NCBI GenBank assembly: GCA_013368375.1
Contig: JAACJP010000003.1
Coordinates: 1,240,001 to 1,304,000 of the forward strand
Length of the DNA stretch: 64,000 nucleotides
Direction of reading: 5' to 3'
Source: Tricholomella constricta
Lineage: Eukaryota; Basidiomycota; Agaricomycetes; Agaricales; Lyophyllaceae
In this document: positions 19,903 to 31,292 of the stretch, piece after piece
How the letters are laid out: every line of letters begins with the position of its first letter
Numbering within the stretch: the stretch's first letter is position 1
Notes under the pieces: generated by a model
The model's input: the letters and a program-made list of their open reading frames with translations, nothing else
What the model was told of the DNA's origin: nothing
Database searches by the model: none
Translations under genes and position numbers: made by a program

Positions 19903-22832
19903 ATGGTCTCTCCACCTTCACCGCAGAAGCGTCGGCATGACATTATGTCGGGACACCCTCCGTCTCCCCTCAGCATGAAACGACATCGAGCCTCCACCAC
20001 CACATCATCTGGAAACCTCGGACCTTCGACCAACGCCTCTGCCAATGCTTCCACAGGTGGAACTCTATACTCTTTCCTTAGCACGGACGAGGAGTCCATG
20101 GACAAGGGCTCGATAGTGACCATCAGTGATTCCACGATGCTCGGCAGCTCGCTCGATGCTATGGGCATCGAAACTCACCAAAATCGGCTTTCAATTCGCG
20201 AAAAGATGACTTCAGACACAGCGACCGGAGATCTGTATGCACGGCACCTCAAGAATTACCTTGAGTTCATGGAGGGGGATCAGGCCAGGCGCATTCAGCA
20301 GAATCCACTCTGGACACCTGTTCCAGCACATCCGATCACAGCAACGAAGGCCGCAGCATTCCTTCAACACGAGACTACCCGTAACAAGGTAAGAAAACTC
20401 AGCTCTCACTCTCGTTATCATTCCTTCTGAACACTGTTTGTTCCAGCGGACTCGCGATGGCAAGGACATTCCTGGAACTCGCCTTGGGCCCGATCATATC
20501 AAGCAGTGCGTTAATGCACTCGAAAGCTATCGCTACCATCACAAGGGGAGCGATCCACGCTACAAGGACATTCCAGAAGCGCAAGTGACACTCCGCGATG
20601 ACGAGCGCATCACTACATATGAGAAGAGTGCATATGCAACTGAATCGGAGCGTGTTGCTGAGTCACAAGTCCTCAAGGCGAAGGGAGTTACTTCAGGTAT
20701 GCACCGCACTATCCGTTGTTTTTTGAGGCAGTATCTGACCACTGTTATAGATACTTTCAAAGATGACGAGTTAATCAGGTGCTCCATGTGGCTACTTCGG
20801 TCATCACGCAAGACAGTAAATCAAATCCATCTCGCCTTGAGGGACCGAGCGATGCTCTTGATATCGACGTCTACAGCTTACCGCGGGGACAACCTTCGGC
20901 GCCTTCAATTATCTGATATCAGTTTCCGGAATATTCCCATGGTTGACGTTGGTCTTGACGTTCAAGTGATGGTGAGTCTTTCTTAGGATTTATTCGATAC
21001 AACATTCACGGGGACCTGCCAGGCCACCATATTCCGCTCCAATAAAGGGAAAACAAATGATACTGGTCGCATTGATGACCAAGGTGCCTTTCGCCATCGC
21101 ATTCCAGAGCTTTGTGCCATTGGTGCCCTTGGTTTTCATCTTTTCGGTCACTACCACCTCATCAATGCCAGTCCCCCCAATTTTGTCCCAGATTTCGCAC
21201 GTCCTGGAGCAGGCGAGTTTGGATACCGAGACTGGTACACGAAATTGCTGTTTCCGGGCTCAAATGGAAATGAAATGACCTACGAGAGTGTGTACTTAAT
21301 TATTTCTATTCTCCGTGTACGTGCTAACGGTCATTTTCTTGGATTACAAAGACCATAATAGGCGCGTGAATATCATCAAAAAGCAGAACAACATCGAAAT
21401 ATCAAAGGTTACACATACGGGACGGTCCTTCTTTGTCCTCTACACTCGCGAACGTGGCTCTGCCAAGGAAGACACAAGGCATGGTGGCGGGTGGACGGCG
21501 ACTTCTTCATACGACAAATCATATGACCGGGTACTTCCAGTCGCAGCTATGCTGGCAGCATCGGGGTTCAATGGAAAGAAACAAGACTCGTACTTTGTTG
21601 CTCGAGGACAGCTTGGTATGTTGTTCATTAGTTTATCGATAAATTATCAACCATCTCAATGCTTCGGGTCTACAGAACCTCCTGATGACCTCTGTTCTAC
21701 ATTATTTCCCTGGGCAGAGTCTGAGCTGGCTGCCCTGGATGAGCGTATTCGCATTTTAGGGAACGTCGCCACTGACGTAACGCTCCGTTCATTTTTAAAC
21801 TTCCTCCAAATCCTTCGGCGCATCATCCTCCAGGACGCCGCTGTCCTCTTCGTTAAATTTCCTGACTGTCCACTATGGCGACAAGCTCCATTCAACCGTA
21901 CTGAGTTCCGCGAGTTTGCCGGCACTGCTTCTGTTATAATCCATCGTGCAGAAGAAGAAGCTCGCCACCGCCTCAAGGACTTACCTGAATCAGTTGCCGC
22001 CTCTTTCCGGGGAATGGTGATGACAAGCAAGATGCACCAGGAGCAAACACGTGAGGAGATTCACGACGATAATGCTCGTTTGTCCGAAAAGCTCCAAAAC
22101 ATCGAGGAGTGTCTGGGTGTGATTCTGGAAACATGTAAAGGGCCAAAGCAGCGAAAGAGAAAGCAGAACGGCGATGCTGCCACTACACCCCTTCCACTGG
22201 TACAGATATCTCACGAGGCCAGAGAAACACCTTCGACGACAGTGCCACCTCCACCTCACAGCTCAGAGCCCTCTCTCTCACAGCTATATCCAGCACTCGC
22301 TTTTCCCATGTCGCAGGATCTACCAACTCGTGGTGCACAACTTGCCTATATTGCCACGTTGGAGGCAAAGTTCAGCCGCGACCGCTTGTCCAAGCATCAA
22401 TTTGACTGGATCATCTCGTCTCGACGAAATCAAGCTGACGAATTTCTGCCTCGCTACTCATTTTGGACGCCGGAAGGCCAGAATGCATACCCCACAGTCA
22501 GGCAGATATGGACAGAGTACAAGTTCGGGATGGACGGGTGCTTGTCTATCAGTGAGTTGAATGCAGGATGGGATGCACGTTGGCGGAGCCAAGGTCCAGC
22601 AAGGACCGAAATGTCACGAAGGAACAAGATCATTGGTCTAGTCGAGGACCTGTCGAAGAACCCAAATTGGCGCCCGGAGCTTGCACTCCAGTATCTCGAA
22701 ACCAAATACCCCATCCCAACACGCTCCGTTCCTTATTTACGAACTACACGCGCATTTATTGACTGCCTCCAGAAGCAAGACAAGAAGCTGCGCGTGGAGA
22801 TCCTTGAAGGCTCAAAGGCTTTTTACTCATAA
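19903..22832 (+). CDS. Crypton tyrosine recombinase with GCR1-like C-terminal domain
   Basis: Exons 19903-20388, 20447-20696, 20751-20971, 21023-21287, 21352-21615 and 21676-22832 are fully in phase, 880 residues. The first ~130 residues are a disordered basic/Ser region. An N-terminal SAM-like block follows (KNYLEFMEGDQ), then the tyrosine-recombinase core: first catalytic Arg in TAYRGDNLRRLQLSD (~residue 291), HxxR as THTGR (~429), GGW (~453), and a Tyr pair in SYDKSYDRVLP (~470). The middle resembles the Ndc10 domain 2/CBF3 fold known in fungal Cryptons: LEPPDDLCSTLFPWAESELA and PLWRQAPFNRTEFREF. Residues ~755-840 look like the GCR1_C DNA-binding domain (TVRQIWTEYKFGMDG, then WDARWR). No premature stop is seen, so the protein may be functional. 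Such enzymes cut and rejoin DNA via a 3'-phosphotyrosine and need no terminal inverted repeats. Confidence 0.85.
19903..22832 (+). mobile_element. Crypton DNA transposon, minimal extent
   Basis: The element is defined here only by its recombinase gene. Cryptons lack long inverted repeats and leave only short direct repeats, so its ends cannot be fixed from one copy. The left end probably lies between 19210 and 19903. The right end lies between 22833 and 22988, where a 13-base A run precedes the convergent neighbouring gene. Confidence 0.6.
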
Positions 22833-22988
22833 CACCCTTATTCTAATGGCTATTCTACTAGTACAGTACAACCTATACCCACTTGCGAAATGGAATTTTC
22901 AATTTTGTCTTGAGGAGTAGGCCAATATCCGATAATGAAAACGGTAATGACTGAAGAGCATGTAGCATAGTAAAAAAAAAAAAAGAGA

Positions 22989-24634
22989 CTAATTTGCCGC
23001 CAGCGGAGTCGGATGAGCAGCCTCCCAGGCATGGAGGAACCTCAGAAGCCGCCCCTTACCGCCCGGAGGATCACGCTTCGCTTCCAGCTCTTCAACAACC
23101 TCTGCAGCCTCATATATACCACCTGTTCCATAGCTACCCACAAGACGTGCACCCTCCTCAGCCTCCTTGAAGCACGTCTCCCCTAGCCCAAGTGCGATGC
23201 GAATTGATGCTTTAGTCACTCGTGCACCCTGCATAGCAGCCCATCGTGAGCTCAGCGCATGATCGATCTAACCAAAAGAACTCACTGGATCTGCATTGTC
23301 CGAGATTTCACTGATGTCCTTTCCGTAATATTCTTCCTTGAAAGCAGAAATGAACCTCCAGATAGAAAGAATGTCAGAGTTTTGCAGCACTGCATGTCGT
23401 GTCTCGATAAATGACTGATACTCAGGCCGGAGCCTCACGAGGGTGCTGAGACACTGGTGGATCTGCTAATCCCATAAGTCCGAGAGGCGCGGCAGGTGGG
23501 TGGTGGAAAGATGTGACGTGCTTACCCGAGCACGAGAACGGGCAGCCTCCAAAGGACGAAAGCCTTTGGGGAATTGCACACGAGAGGCGGGGCTTTCTTC
23601 ATCATCTATAAGTGCTGTTAGTAGAGTCGGCTTATCAGATGAAGCACCCACCGCTCGGTAAATCCTCACATGCCAACTTCAATGCTGAGATACCCGTGAC
23701 CTGATCGAAGGACCGTCGGATGGGTTCAAAAAAATCGAAAAATGGGAGAGCGCTGGCGACGCACATGTTCAACGCGAAGGGTCAGGCATGCCCAGTTGCT
23801 TGCTGGGACCACGAGATGTGTTGGGTTGGTGGGAGCAGTCATAAGCTTCTTCACGGTCGACTGGACAAAATATGTTGTGAAGTCCGGCGATGTGACATCA
23901 GGCACGCCGACCTTGACAAGACCTGAAGGATTTCGGACATATAGATGACCCAAAGGGGTATGGAGGTACTTACCTCGCCCAGATATCTGTGCAGTGGTCT
24001 TCTGAAGCTCCTCCAAGACATGCGACGCCTCAACTCGCCATTCACCAGAAGCACAGGCGATGCGGTCCGAAACGAGGGCTCCGATGGTCACCGATGACTT
24101 GGACCGAGTGCGATTGTCCTCAACGTAGAGGTGAAGAGACTGGAGATAAGGTCAGCATTGATTCAAGAGGGAGAGGAGCAGCCTTACACGTCTGTGAGGC
24201 CCATCAAGGCATGGACGCATTGAGCTGAAGCCCGTTGTTGATCCAGGGTGTAGAGCAAGGATATTGTCCTGCAGATCTATGTGTCAGGTAACAGAAAGAC
24301 AGGGAGCGTTGAACTCGCCGTTAGACTCGCAGAAGCCGAATCGAGAGCACCGTCGAGATCTGCGCCACCGGCGAAATCGTCCATGGCGAGGGGCTCATCA
24401 GTAGTAAAGCCGTTGCGAGGGTCAAGAAGGGCCTTTCGAAACGTCCTCTTCACCGTTTTGGAGTTGAGGCGCACGTCCTTCGGCCACCGATCCGGCTGCT
24501 TATCGACGAGGGCACGGAGTTCTCGACTATTGAGCAGGCTGTGATAAAGTCGTTATCAGCAAAGAAAAATGTGCAGGGAGCAGTAGCGAAACGTACACGA
24601 GTTCAGGGAGCTGGTATGAGCGTGAAGGATTCAT
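22989..24634 (-). CDS. Conserved-looking multi-exon protein of unknown function
   Basis: The minus-strand start at 24634 (MNPSRSYQLPEL) has an exon to 24597. The next exon begins at 24538 (LLNSRELRALVDKQPDRWPK). Later exons are 24139-23974, 23922-23765, 23700-23652, 23605-23526, 23462-23286 and 23228-22989 (stop), all in phase from 24139 on. The join between the second exon and the one reading TLDQQRASAQCVHALMG (about 24255-24190) is unclear. The best option is a GC donor (GCGAGT) paired with a TAG acceptor. The product is about 400 residues, mostly helical, with Leu-rich segments and no recognised catalytic motif or signal peptide. It looks cytosolic or nuclear. The sense-like composition across eight in-phase exons argues that it is real. 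Confidence 0.6.
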
Positions 24635-25713
24635 GATACTCGGCGGGGAGGGAAGTGCGAGAGGAGAGAGAGCGCGAAAATGCAGAGCGCCTTCAGAAAG
24701 CCTGGAACGGGTGCCCCACATGCCGTTCGAGGCGATCGGGGCAGGTGAGCGCAGTGCAAAGTCGCATTAGAGGCCCAAGAGTGAGACTGTGCAGCGAGAG
24801 GGAGTGCAGGTGTGAGCAGGCGCCCTTGTTGGACTCAGAGCGGAGACCGAGAACAAGATCGAACTTTCATCATTCCTGACTTGGACGCGATCTCGTACAA
24901 AAGATGCAAAGGCCGTTCTGTCACACAAAAAGACAGGAACAGAAAGTCGCAGTTCGGTCTATCGAGGGCTATCGAGGGGAGCGGGGACCAGCGTTTGCGG
25001 TCGCACCAGGCGCCGAAACCGCAACGTTACCAGCGGGCGTGACACCGCGCCATCGGGCCGGCTCACGTGACGTTTCCACCCGTCACCCGCCCTTGTCCCG
25101 GCAACGTTTCTTGTTCTGGTACACTGAGGTTTACAGGAGTGGTAAGTCACCGTGAGAACTCGAAGGCCACAGCCACAGCAGACCGCTCGGCGTTGATGGC
25201 CGTCGACGGCTCTGTGTAAACCCGCACCTCTTGTCCTCATCGCGCTACGTTCAGACATTCTTCAACATTGATGCCACTGTTGCATTCCTAGCGGTGTCAA
25301 GCCTGTTGAATGTTGGCAGCACTGCCTCACAAGCGACTACGCGGTCATGTGACCATTCTCCGTCCTGCCAGACTCCCGTGCTGAAGTGGCCTTGGCGGCT
25401 TCGCTAGCTCATAGCTCATGCTTTTAAGCACAGAATACCCTGGATACATCGGCTTTTCAATAAGAGGACTCTGGCACTTGTTCTTTGGAGCCTGGTCCAA
25501 GTTTAAACTTGCATGATGGTCCATATCGCGACTCGGGACCGCGCATGCATGTACTCTTCCGAACAAATAATGAGACCTTCTTGATTTGTTTGATTCGTGG
25601 CGTCAGCCACCAGGTTAGCAGGCTTAAAGGAATCGCACTACCTCTGAACCGTTGGGCCTCAGACACCTCGTTCCTTACGCCCCCGACATTCATTCATCCC
25701 ACTTTCTCTCTTC
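24635..25713. other. Intergenic, 1.1 kb, nothing recognised
   Basis: This separates the divergent starts of the unknown gene (24634) and the GH16 gene (25714). The + strand frames at 24655-25155 are rich in Arg and Ser, lack ATG starts or domains, and overlap the 5' flank of the minus gene. No repeats or tRNA-like boxes were noticed. Confidence 0.45.
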
Positions 25714-26953
25714 ATGACATTAATGCGCATCCTCAGCCTAGCCTTTCTCGCTCTTGTGTATGCGACCATAACGCAAGCCTACTGCCTCAAGGACACCTAC
25801 ATCGGGAGTAGTTTCTTCGATAATTGGAGATGGGAGACCTTCGACGACCCAACCCATGGAAGAGTCAACTACGTCGATAAATGGGCTGCCCAGGCTGCGA
25901 ACTTATCCTACGGTAACTGGCTTTGTCACTTGCGCATGCTTTCCTCTCTAACTTTATGGTGATCAGCCTCTGACAACAAATTCATAATGCGCGTCGACAC
26001 GTACCAGATTGTATCCGGAAACGCTCGCGGTCGCGATAGCGTTCGTATCATCTCAAACGCAGCGTATGGTGACTCTGTGACTGTTCTCGACTTGGCCCAT
26101 ATGCCCGTCGGATGCGGCACATGGCCCGCCTTTTGGAGTTTAAGCAGGGCAGGCCCTTGGCCCAACGGTGGAGAAATAGATATTATCGAAGGTGGGCAAA
26201 CTATCATCGCCTTCTAACATCCCTATGATTACCTTACAATCATCTTTCCAAAGGCGTACACAAGAATACGCAAAATCTAGCCTCATTACACACCACTCCT
26301 GGATGCTCGATGCGAGAGCCACGCGGGCAGAATGGGTATGTCTTTAGTCTGTGGATGCTACACACCCTTATGCCTTCTTGGTAGTCAGGTTATCTCGTCT
26401 AACTGCGACACAAATGTGAACTACAATCAAGGTTGCGGCACGTCGTTCAGCAAGGGCAACTCGTACGGCGCTGGGTTCAACAGCGTTGGCGGTGGTTGGT
26501 TTGTCTTGGAAAGGTCCGGGGCGGAGGGCATCAATATTTGGTTTTGGTCCAGAAGCGATCCATCTGTTCCTCTCTCAGTCAGCCAAGGCTTCAAGACCCT
26601 TTCCCCCAATGACAGCTGGGGACCACCCGAGGCTCGATTCCCCACTGATTCATGCAACCATGCCACGTTCTTCGACCCGCACCGAATGATTTTTGATACC
26701 ACTTTCTGCGTAAGCACTTTGTCTTTCATCTGTGAAAATATGGGCTTATAATCTGTCGACTGTGTAGGGCGATTGGGCAGGTGCGACCTTCTCGTCGGCA
26801 AACTGCGGGCCTGGTTCTTGCAACGACTGTGAGTCTAGCTCCAAGTTCTGACCTGACGCCGTATTTACTTATGGTTTTCAAGTCGTGGACAAGAACCCCG
26901 ATAGCTTCAGGGAAGCATACTGGGAGATCAACTCGCTCCGCGTTTATGAGTAA
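25714..26953 (+). CDS. Secreted GH16 beta-glucanase (endo-1,3(4)-beta-glucanase type)
   Basis: Exons 25714-25912, 25967-26191, 26254-26335, 26385-26709, 26768-26828 and 26883-26953 give 320 residues. The N-terminus is a classical signal peptide ([19 protein letters not shown]; the second Met is the likely start). The GH16 active-site motif GGEIDIIEG carries the nucleophile Glu, assisting Asp and acid/base Glu. Upstream WPAFWSL and downstream blocks ([38 protein letters not shown]) match the basidiomycete MLG1-like subfamily, which cleaves mixed-linkage or laminarin-type glucans. Several cysteines suggest disulphides. It probably acts outside the cell on the wall or on plant/fungal glucan. The gene shows no damage. 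Confidence 0.93.
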
Positions 26954-27347
26954 CTCAACTATCCTCGTATTCGTTTTTTCGTTATTTATAGGGCGCCACG
27001 ACGTCTTTGCTTTGGGCCTTCAAATACATGTATAGCACTTGCATACATTTCGGAGGCCGCCATACATTCTACGTCCCTGAATATATTTATCCGTTTAATT
27101 TTATGTATCAGTTGTGCTCCGAGTAAAGCGTTCCCGGCAGTGCATTACATGGGTCTTCAAACGGGCGCACGAAAGTTCTCATGGAACCATGTGTCAGACG
27201 TGTGAAGGACGGCGCCTACATATAGAGCTCCTGTCATTGGTTTAAGGCTTCGCATGTCAACACCCATAGATCTCCTCACGCGACGTCACTCATGGGGTAT
27301 AAGAGAGGTACTTTTCGTGAGGCTGTCGTAGATTTCCCTCAGGGACT
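26954..27347. promoter_or_regulatory. Promoter of the carboxymuconolactone-decarboxylase-fold gene
   Basis: 394 bp with no coding signal. A TATA-like GGTATAAGAG lies at about 27296-27305, some 45 bp before the ATG at 27348. A palindromic GACGTC sits near 27282, as in CRE/ATF sites. The left part is the GH16 3' flank. Confidence 0.4.
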
Positions 27348-28251
27348 ATGGCGCTAAGACATCTTTTCCTGTTGCTGGCGGCAATGAGCTTCGTGGTCAG
27401 CTCGTTCGGCGTGGCACTCCAACCGCCCGTGAAGGAGAAACGAGATGACAATTTTCCAGCCCGCGTTCCCTACGTGTTTCCCGAACCTGGAACCGACCCA
27501 GTAAGCAGGCTTTCCAGTTCTCTCCGCGTGTGCCCGTCCGGAATAGCTTTTAAGAAACAATACAGATAGCAGACGCGATTCGAGCCAGGCGAGCGAACGG
27601 AACACTGTTGGCATTGGATGGTGCTCTGTGAGTCCACCTACTTTGTATGCTGAAAGCCTTTCATTGATCCTCTCGGTCCAAGGCTAAACGCGCCACTGGT
27701 AGCATCGACTTGGAACGACCTCTTCGGAGTGATCAGGAGAAACACAACAATACCTGGGACTATGAGAGAATTAATCGTAAACCCATTCGCCCTCAAGATT
27801 GGCCAATTCGCTGACAAGAATCATAGATCTTGCGCATAGCAGCCTTGAACGAAGCGTCGTATGAATGGTAGGCCATTTCTGCATCACAAGGATTTCAGTG
27901 AGCAAATCATCAAATTCATGATGTAGGCTGCAACACGAACCTGTCGGTCGCTCAGAGGGTCTCACGACGAAGCAGCTTCGCGCCATCCGTCTGACTCCTC
28001 CACTCAAGGAGAGCACAGAAGTGACGAGCACTCTAGGGTCATCCCTCGCCGCAATGATGGCATTCACGGATTGGAGCACCAAGACTGCCAAAGTGCCTGA
28101 TCGCGTGTTTGCAAACTTGCAGAAGTTCCTCAATAATCAACAGCTGGTGGAGGCGACAGCGACTGTCGGAGGGTACAACTTCGTCAGCAGGTTCCTCCTG
28201 GCGTTGGATGTGGATGGGAAGAACAACGTACCTGTGCCGATCCCCAACTGA
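27348..28251 (+). CDS. Secreted carboxymuconolactone decarboxylase (AhpD-fold) family protein
   Basis: Exons 27348-27500, 27566-27627, 27683-27776, 27827-27867 (41 nt) and 27927-28251 give 224 residues. A signal peptide is visible (MALRHLFLLLAAMSFVVSSFGVA). The mature part reads like the CMD helical fold: NAPLVASTWNDLFGVIRRN, TMRELIILRIAALNEASYEW, LQHEPVGRSEGL, and MAFTDWSTKTAKVPDRVF. The E-W-x-x-H-E pattern is the family hallmark. The redox CxxC of AhpD proper is absent, so peroxidase activity is not expected; the substrate is unknown. A secreted CMD protein is unusual compared with bacterial relatives but recurs in fungi. Confidence 0.83.
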
Positions 28252-28539
28252 AGAAGATGCTCCCTTTATACATATGATCTTTGTGCCATCCTCGTAGCCT
28301 TTTGCGACAACAATGCCCCCAGGGCTACGACAAACACGTTGCATTCGTCGTTCCAAAACTATCTACGACTAACTATTGGGCTTACATAAAAACGGGGTAA
28401 TACAACAAAGCATGAGCGGAACGGTATAGAAAGAGTAGAGATAGTAGTCTGTAGCTGTCCAGGGAGCCCAACCAGGAAAACAAAATAAGATACCCTGTAA
28501 TAAACCAAGACAACGACAATAGCACAATATTCATTAAAC

Positions 28540-30982
28540 CTACAAACCCATGGCGGACCCAATGGATCTGGCAACGGAAGTACCACGCGACGGCGCCACG
28601 GATCCTAGGCGAGAGGGAGCGACAGAGCTGTGTCTCGACGGCGCGACAGATCCATGGCGTTGCTGCTCCCAGAGTTTGTTTTTTGCCCTGATCTCGATGT
28701 TCTCAAAAGGCGCCGACTGTGTCAGTTTGACGCAATCGCGCGTACCGAGAACGAGCAATTCGAAGAAAAACGAGGCGGCGGCGCGGCGGGATGCCTAGGT
28801 GTCGACGTCAACGTCGGCGCCGGATGGTGCATGTATGGAAGACTTACCTTATCCGACAATTTCCTGAAGCTGAGAGCCTTGTCCTCGTCTTCCTGACCCG
28901 CAATGGGCTGCAGCTCCTTCCTGATCATCCCCACAGCCTTCACAGTGTTTTTACTGTAACCTTTGCCTTCATGGTCAGCAGTCGACACCTCTGTCTCCAC
29001 GGTCTGAGTCTGAGTTTGAGTCTGCGACGGCCGCATATCGAACATCGCAATCGGACATGCAGCATCCGCATACGTCTCATCGCCTTCCTCAATAGGTACA
29101 CCATCGGGGGCAGGCGTAGAAAGACGGCTGAGTTCAGAAAGAGGAGCCGACTTGGACCGTCCACGATCCATGTCCACATCACCTCCAAAGCCAAGGTCGA
29201 ATTCAGGAACCTCCAGCTGGAAGTCATCCGGGCCACCAGTCTGGTCCGCAAAGTCAATGACACCGTCGGGGCCAACACTAGCTCTACCCATTATGTCGCT
29301 TCCGAGACCGTGGCTTGGCGCTAGACTGCCCGCCCGTCGCGCCTGCTCAATTTCATCGTCACCATGAACACTGCCATCCAGGCGTCGACGTTTGTACGGA
29401 CTCTTATCGGGAGAGGCCCCACGGCGTTTCGAAGCACTGCCAGCAACAGGGCGCATAAAAAGTTCAGCGAGTTCTGGGGCCAAACCTGGGGGCGCGGCAC
29501 AGAAAAAGGTACCGTTGGGAGTGACCTTAGTCGGGAGGAAGTGGGAGAGGGGGTCATCACGAATGGCGAGTAGACGCATGACGACAGAGGAACGAGGGAG
29601 GAATTGTTGCTCGGTGATGATGTCGCTGACGTCCTTCGTCATGGGCGCACCAAGCCCTCCTGCATGGCCTCGGCCAATTTTAGCACCAGGGCCGTCTGCA
29701 AGCTCCGTTACAGAGTCTATAATCTGCTTCTTCTCCTTGAGCTTTCGCTTCGCCTTGGCAGCTTCCTGTGGTATCTCGGTTGTTAACGGCTCATCAGGCG
29801 GAGGTGTGACTGGTGGTTCAGTAAGAGGCGATGCTTATGGGAAGGCGTGAGTGGGGTAAGATATAAACTACATTATGTTGGCACTTACAGGCACGCGAAG
29901 AAGCCCTTGTTTGGCCAGGCGTCTTGTCAAGGTTCTCTGCTGGTGGAAGGTCGTCAAAACCGATGCCAAAATCACCCAGATCCATCCCCACAAGGTCAGG
30001 AAAATCCATGTTGACATCGTTATCGAACGGATGCTCCGATAGTTCACGAGTTTTGCTTCGATTAGACAGGAGGTCCATGTCGACGTCCATGCCGTTCCGT
30101 CCAAGTAGATGAGAATGAATAGAATCCCTGCGACTTGCTGCATCACGACCGACGCCAATACTTTCGTCTACGCTCATCTCATCATCCTTATCTCTTTGCT
30201 CCGGTGCAGCATCCCAATCAAGACCAAGGTCAACATCAAAATCTTGAGATCCTATACCGTCCGAGGGACCGATACCAAACGGGTCATCGAGGTCAAAGTC
30301 CTGGAAATCATTAACGGTGCGGAGAGTGATATCTTCAATGTGTGCTTGGTGGTGGCCGTGGGATTGTATTGGGCGGTCTTCAAAGTCGACCTCCCTATAC
30401 TGAAGTTTAGCCAGATCGGCAGCGGCCAATAAAATGGCTGAGCGTACCAGTTGACATCAGGCAACAGAAGGTCCAAATCAAGCCCACCGGGCTGCAGTGT
30501 GATAGCGTTCTTGTTTACAGCCAGCTGGTCCTCCGTCATGTCGACTATACCTGGCCGGAATGCCTAGGGACCAAGTCAGGATCAGGGAGTCCGACCGACT
30601 GGGAAGAACCCACCAACTTGATTTTCAGAAGTGCTTCGTTGCAATCATCCAACAAGTATTTTGCCTTCCGACTGTAGATGCGCACGACACCAAGGAGTAG
30701 CTGACCACTAAGGCGGAGAGCCATGACCTCGATTTCTTGGCCCATGATCGCGTCTGCAAGTCACAAGTGAGACGCGGATTAGCGCGAAAAAGCAGATATA
30801 AACGCGCCGACGGATTGCTCGATGTCTGTTTGAAGAGTTTGTGTCTTGGAGAGCTTGCGCTCCATGTGCGCGGCGAGCCATACCTTTCCCAGAGGCCCCC
30901 GCCTTGAGAGAATAGTTTCCGAGTAGAACTAAGGGTTGTGTGTGAGTAGATGTGCGCGAGAAGTGGCGAAGAAGCTGACCAT
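28540..30982 (-). CDS. rad21: Mitotic cohesin kleisin RAD21/SCC1
   Basis: Exons, from the start: 30982-30980 (ATG alone), 30928-30808, 30753-30614, 30563-30448, 30394-29889, 29833-28848 and 28794-28540; 708 residues, all in phase. The N-terminus is the SMC3-binding Rad21 domain: [47 protein letters not shown]-type strand, [16 protein letters not shown]. The acidic middle carries many Asp/Glu-rich motifs and likely separase and phosphorylation sites. The C-terminal ~80 residues form the SMC1-binding winged helix (KLSDK, then [24 protein letters not shown]). It closes the cohesin ring for sister-chromatid cohesion. A C-terminal tail repeats SVAPSR-like units. The second intron begins GCGCGT, i.e. 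GC..AG. The SCC1-like N-terminus and acidic centre favour RAD21 over meiotic REC8. Confidence 0.93.
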
Positions 30983-31292
30983 GAGAGAGGGGTATCGCGA
31001 GAATGTGGCGCCCGACGCGACTGTGGCAGAGACTGAACAAGGCGATGTGTTTGGAAAATGAAACCGTGGCACGTGGCGTGCCGTATTTACCCATATTTGG
31101 GTGCGTCATGAAAAGTTTCTCACTGAACGCGAACAGGCTTGAAGAGGCTTTTCCCGATGCTGGCGTCCTCCTCAAGGTCATCGCTCAAGCGCGTCCATTC
31201 CCACATATGCTCTGCCTCGGCTCGCAGGGCGGAACCGCTTTCACTGAGCAAGTTTCCCTGTTTCTCATCTCGCGCCGCAGACGAATTCATTC
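30983..31292. promoter_or_regulatory. Divergent promoter, RAD21 / PPR gene
   Basis: 310 bp between start codons. On the + strand an in-frame-looking presequence (MLASSSRSSLKRVHSHICS) begins near 31158 but runs to a stop before the PPR exon. It could be a spliced alternative 5' end of the PPR gene. No other site was recognised. Confidence 0.35.
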
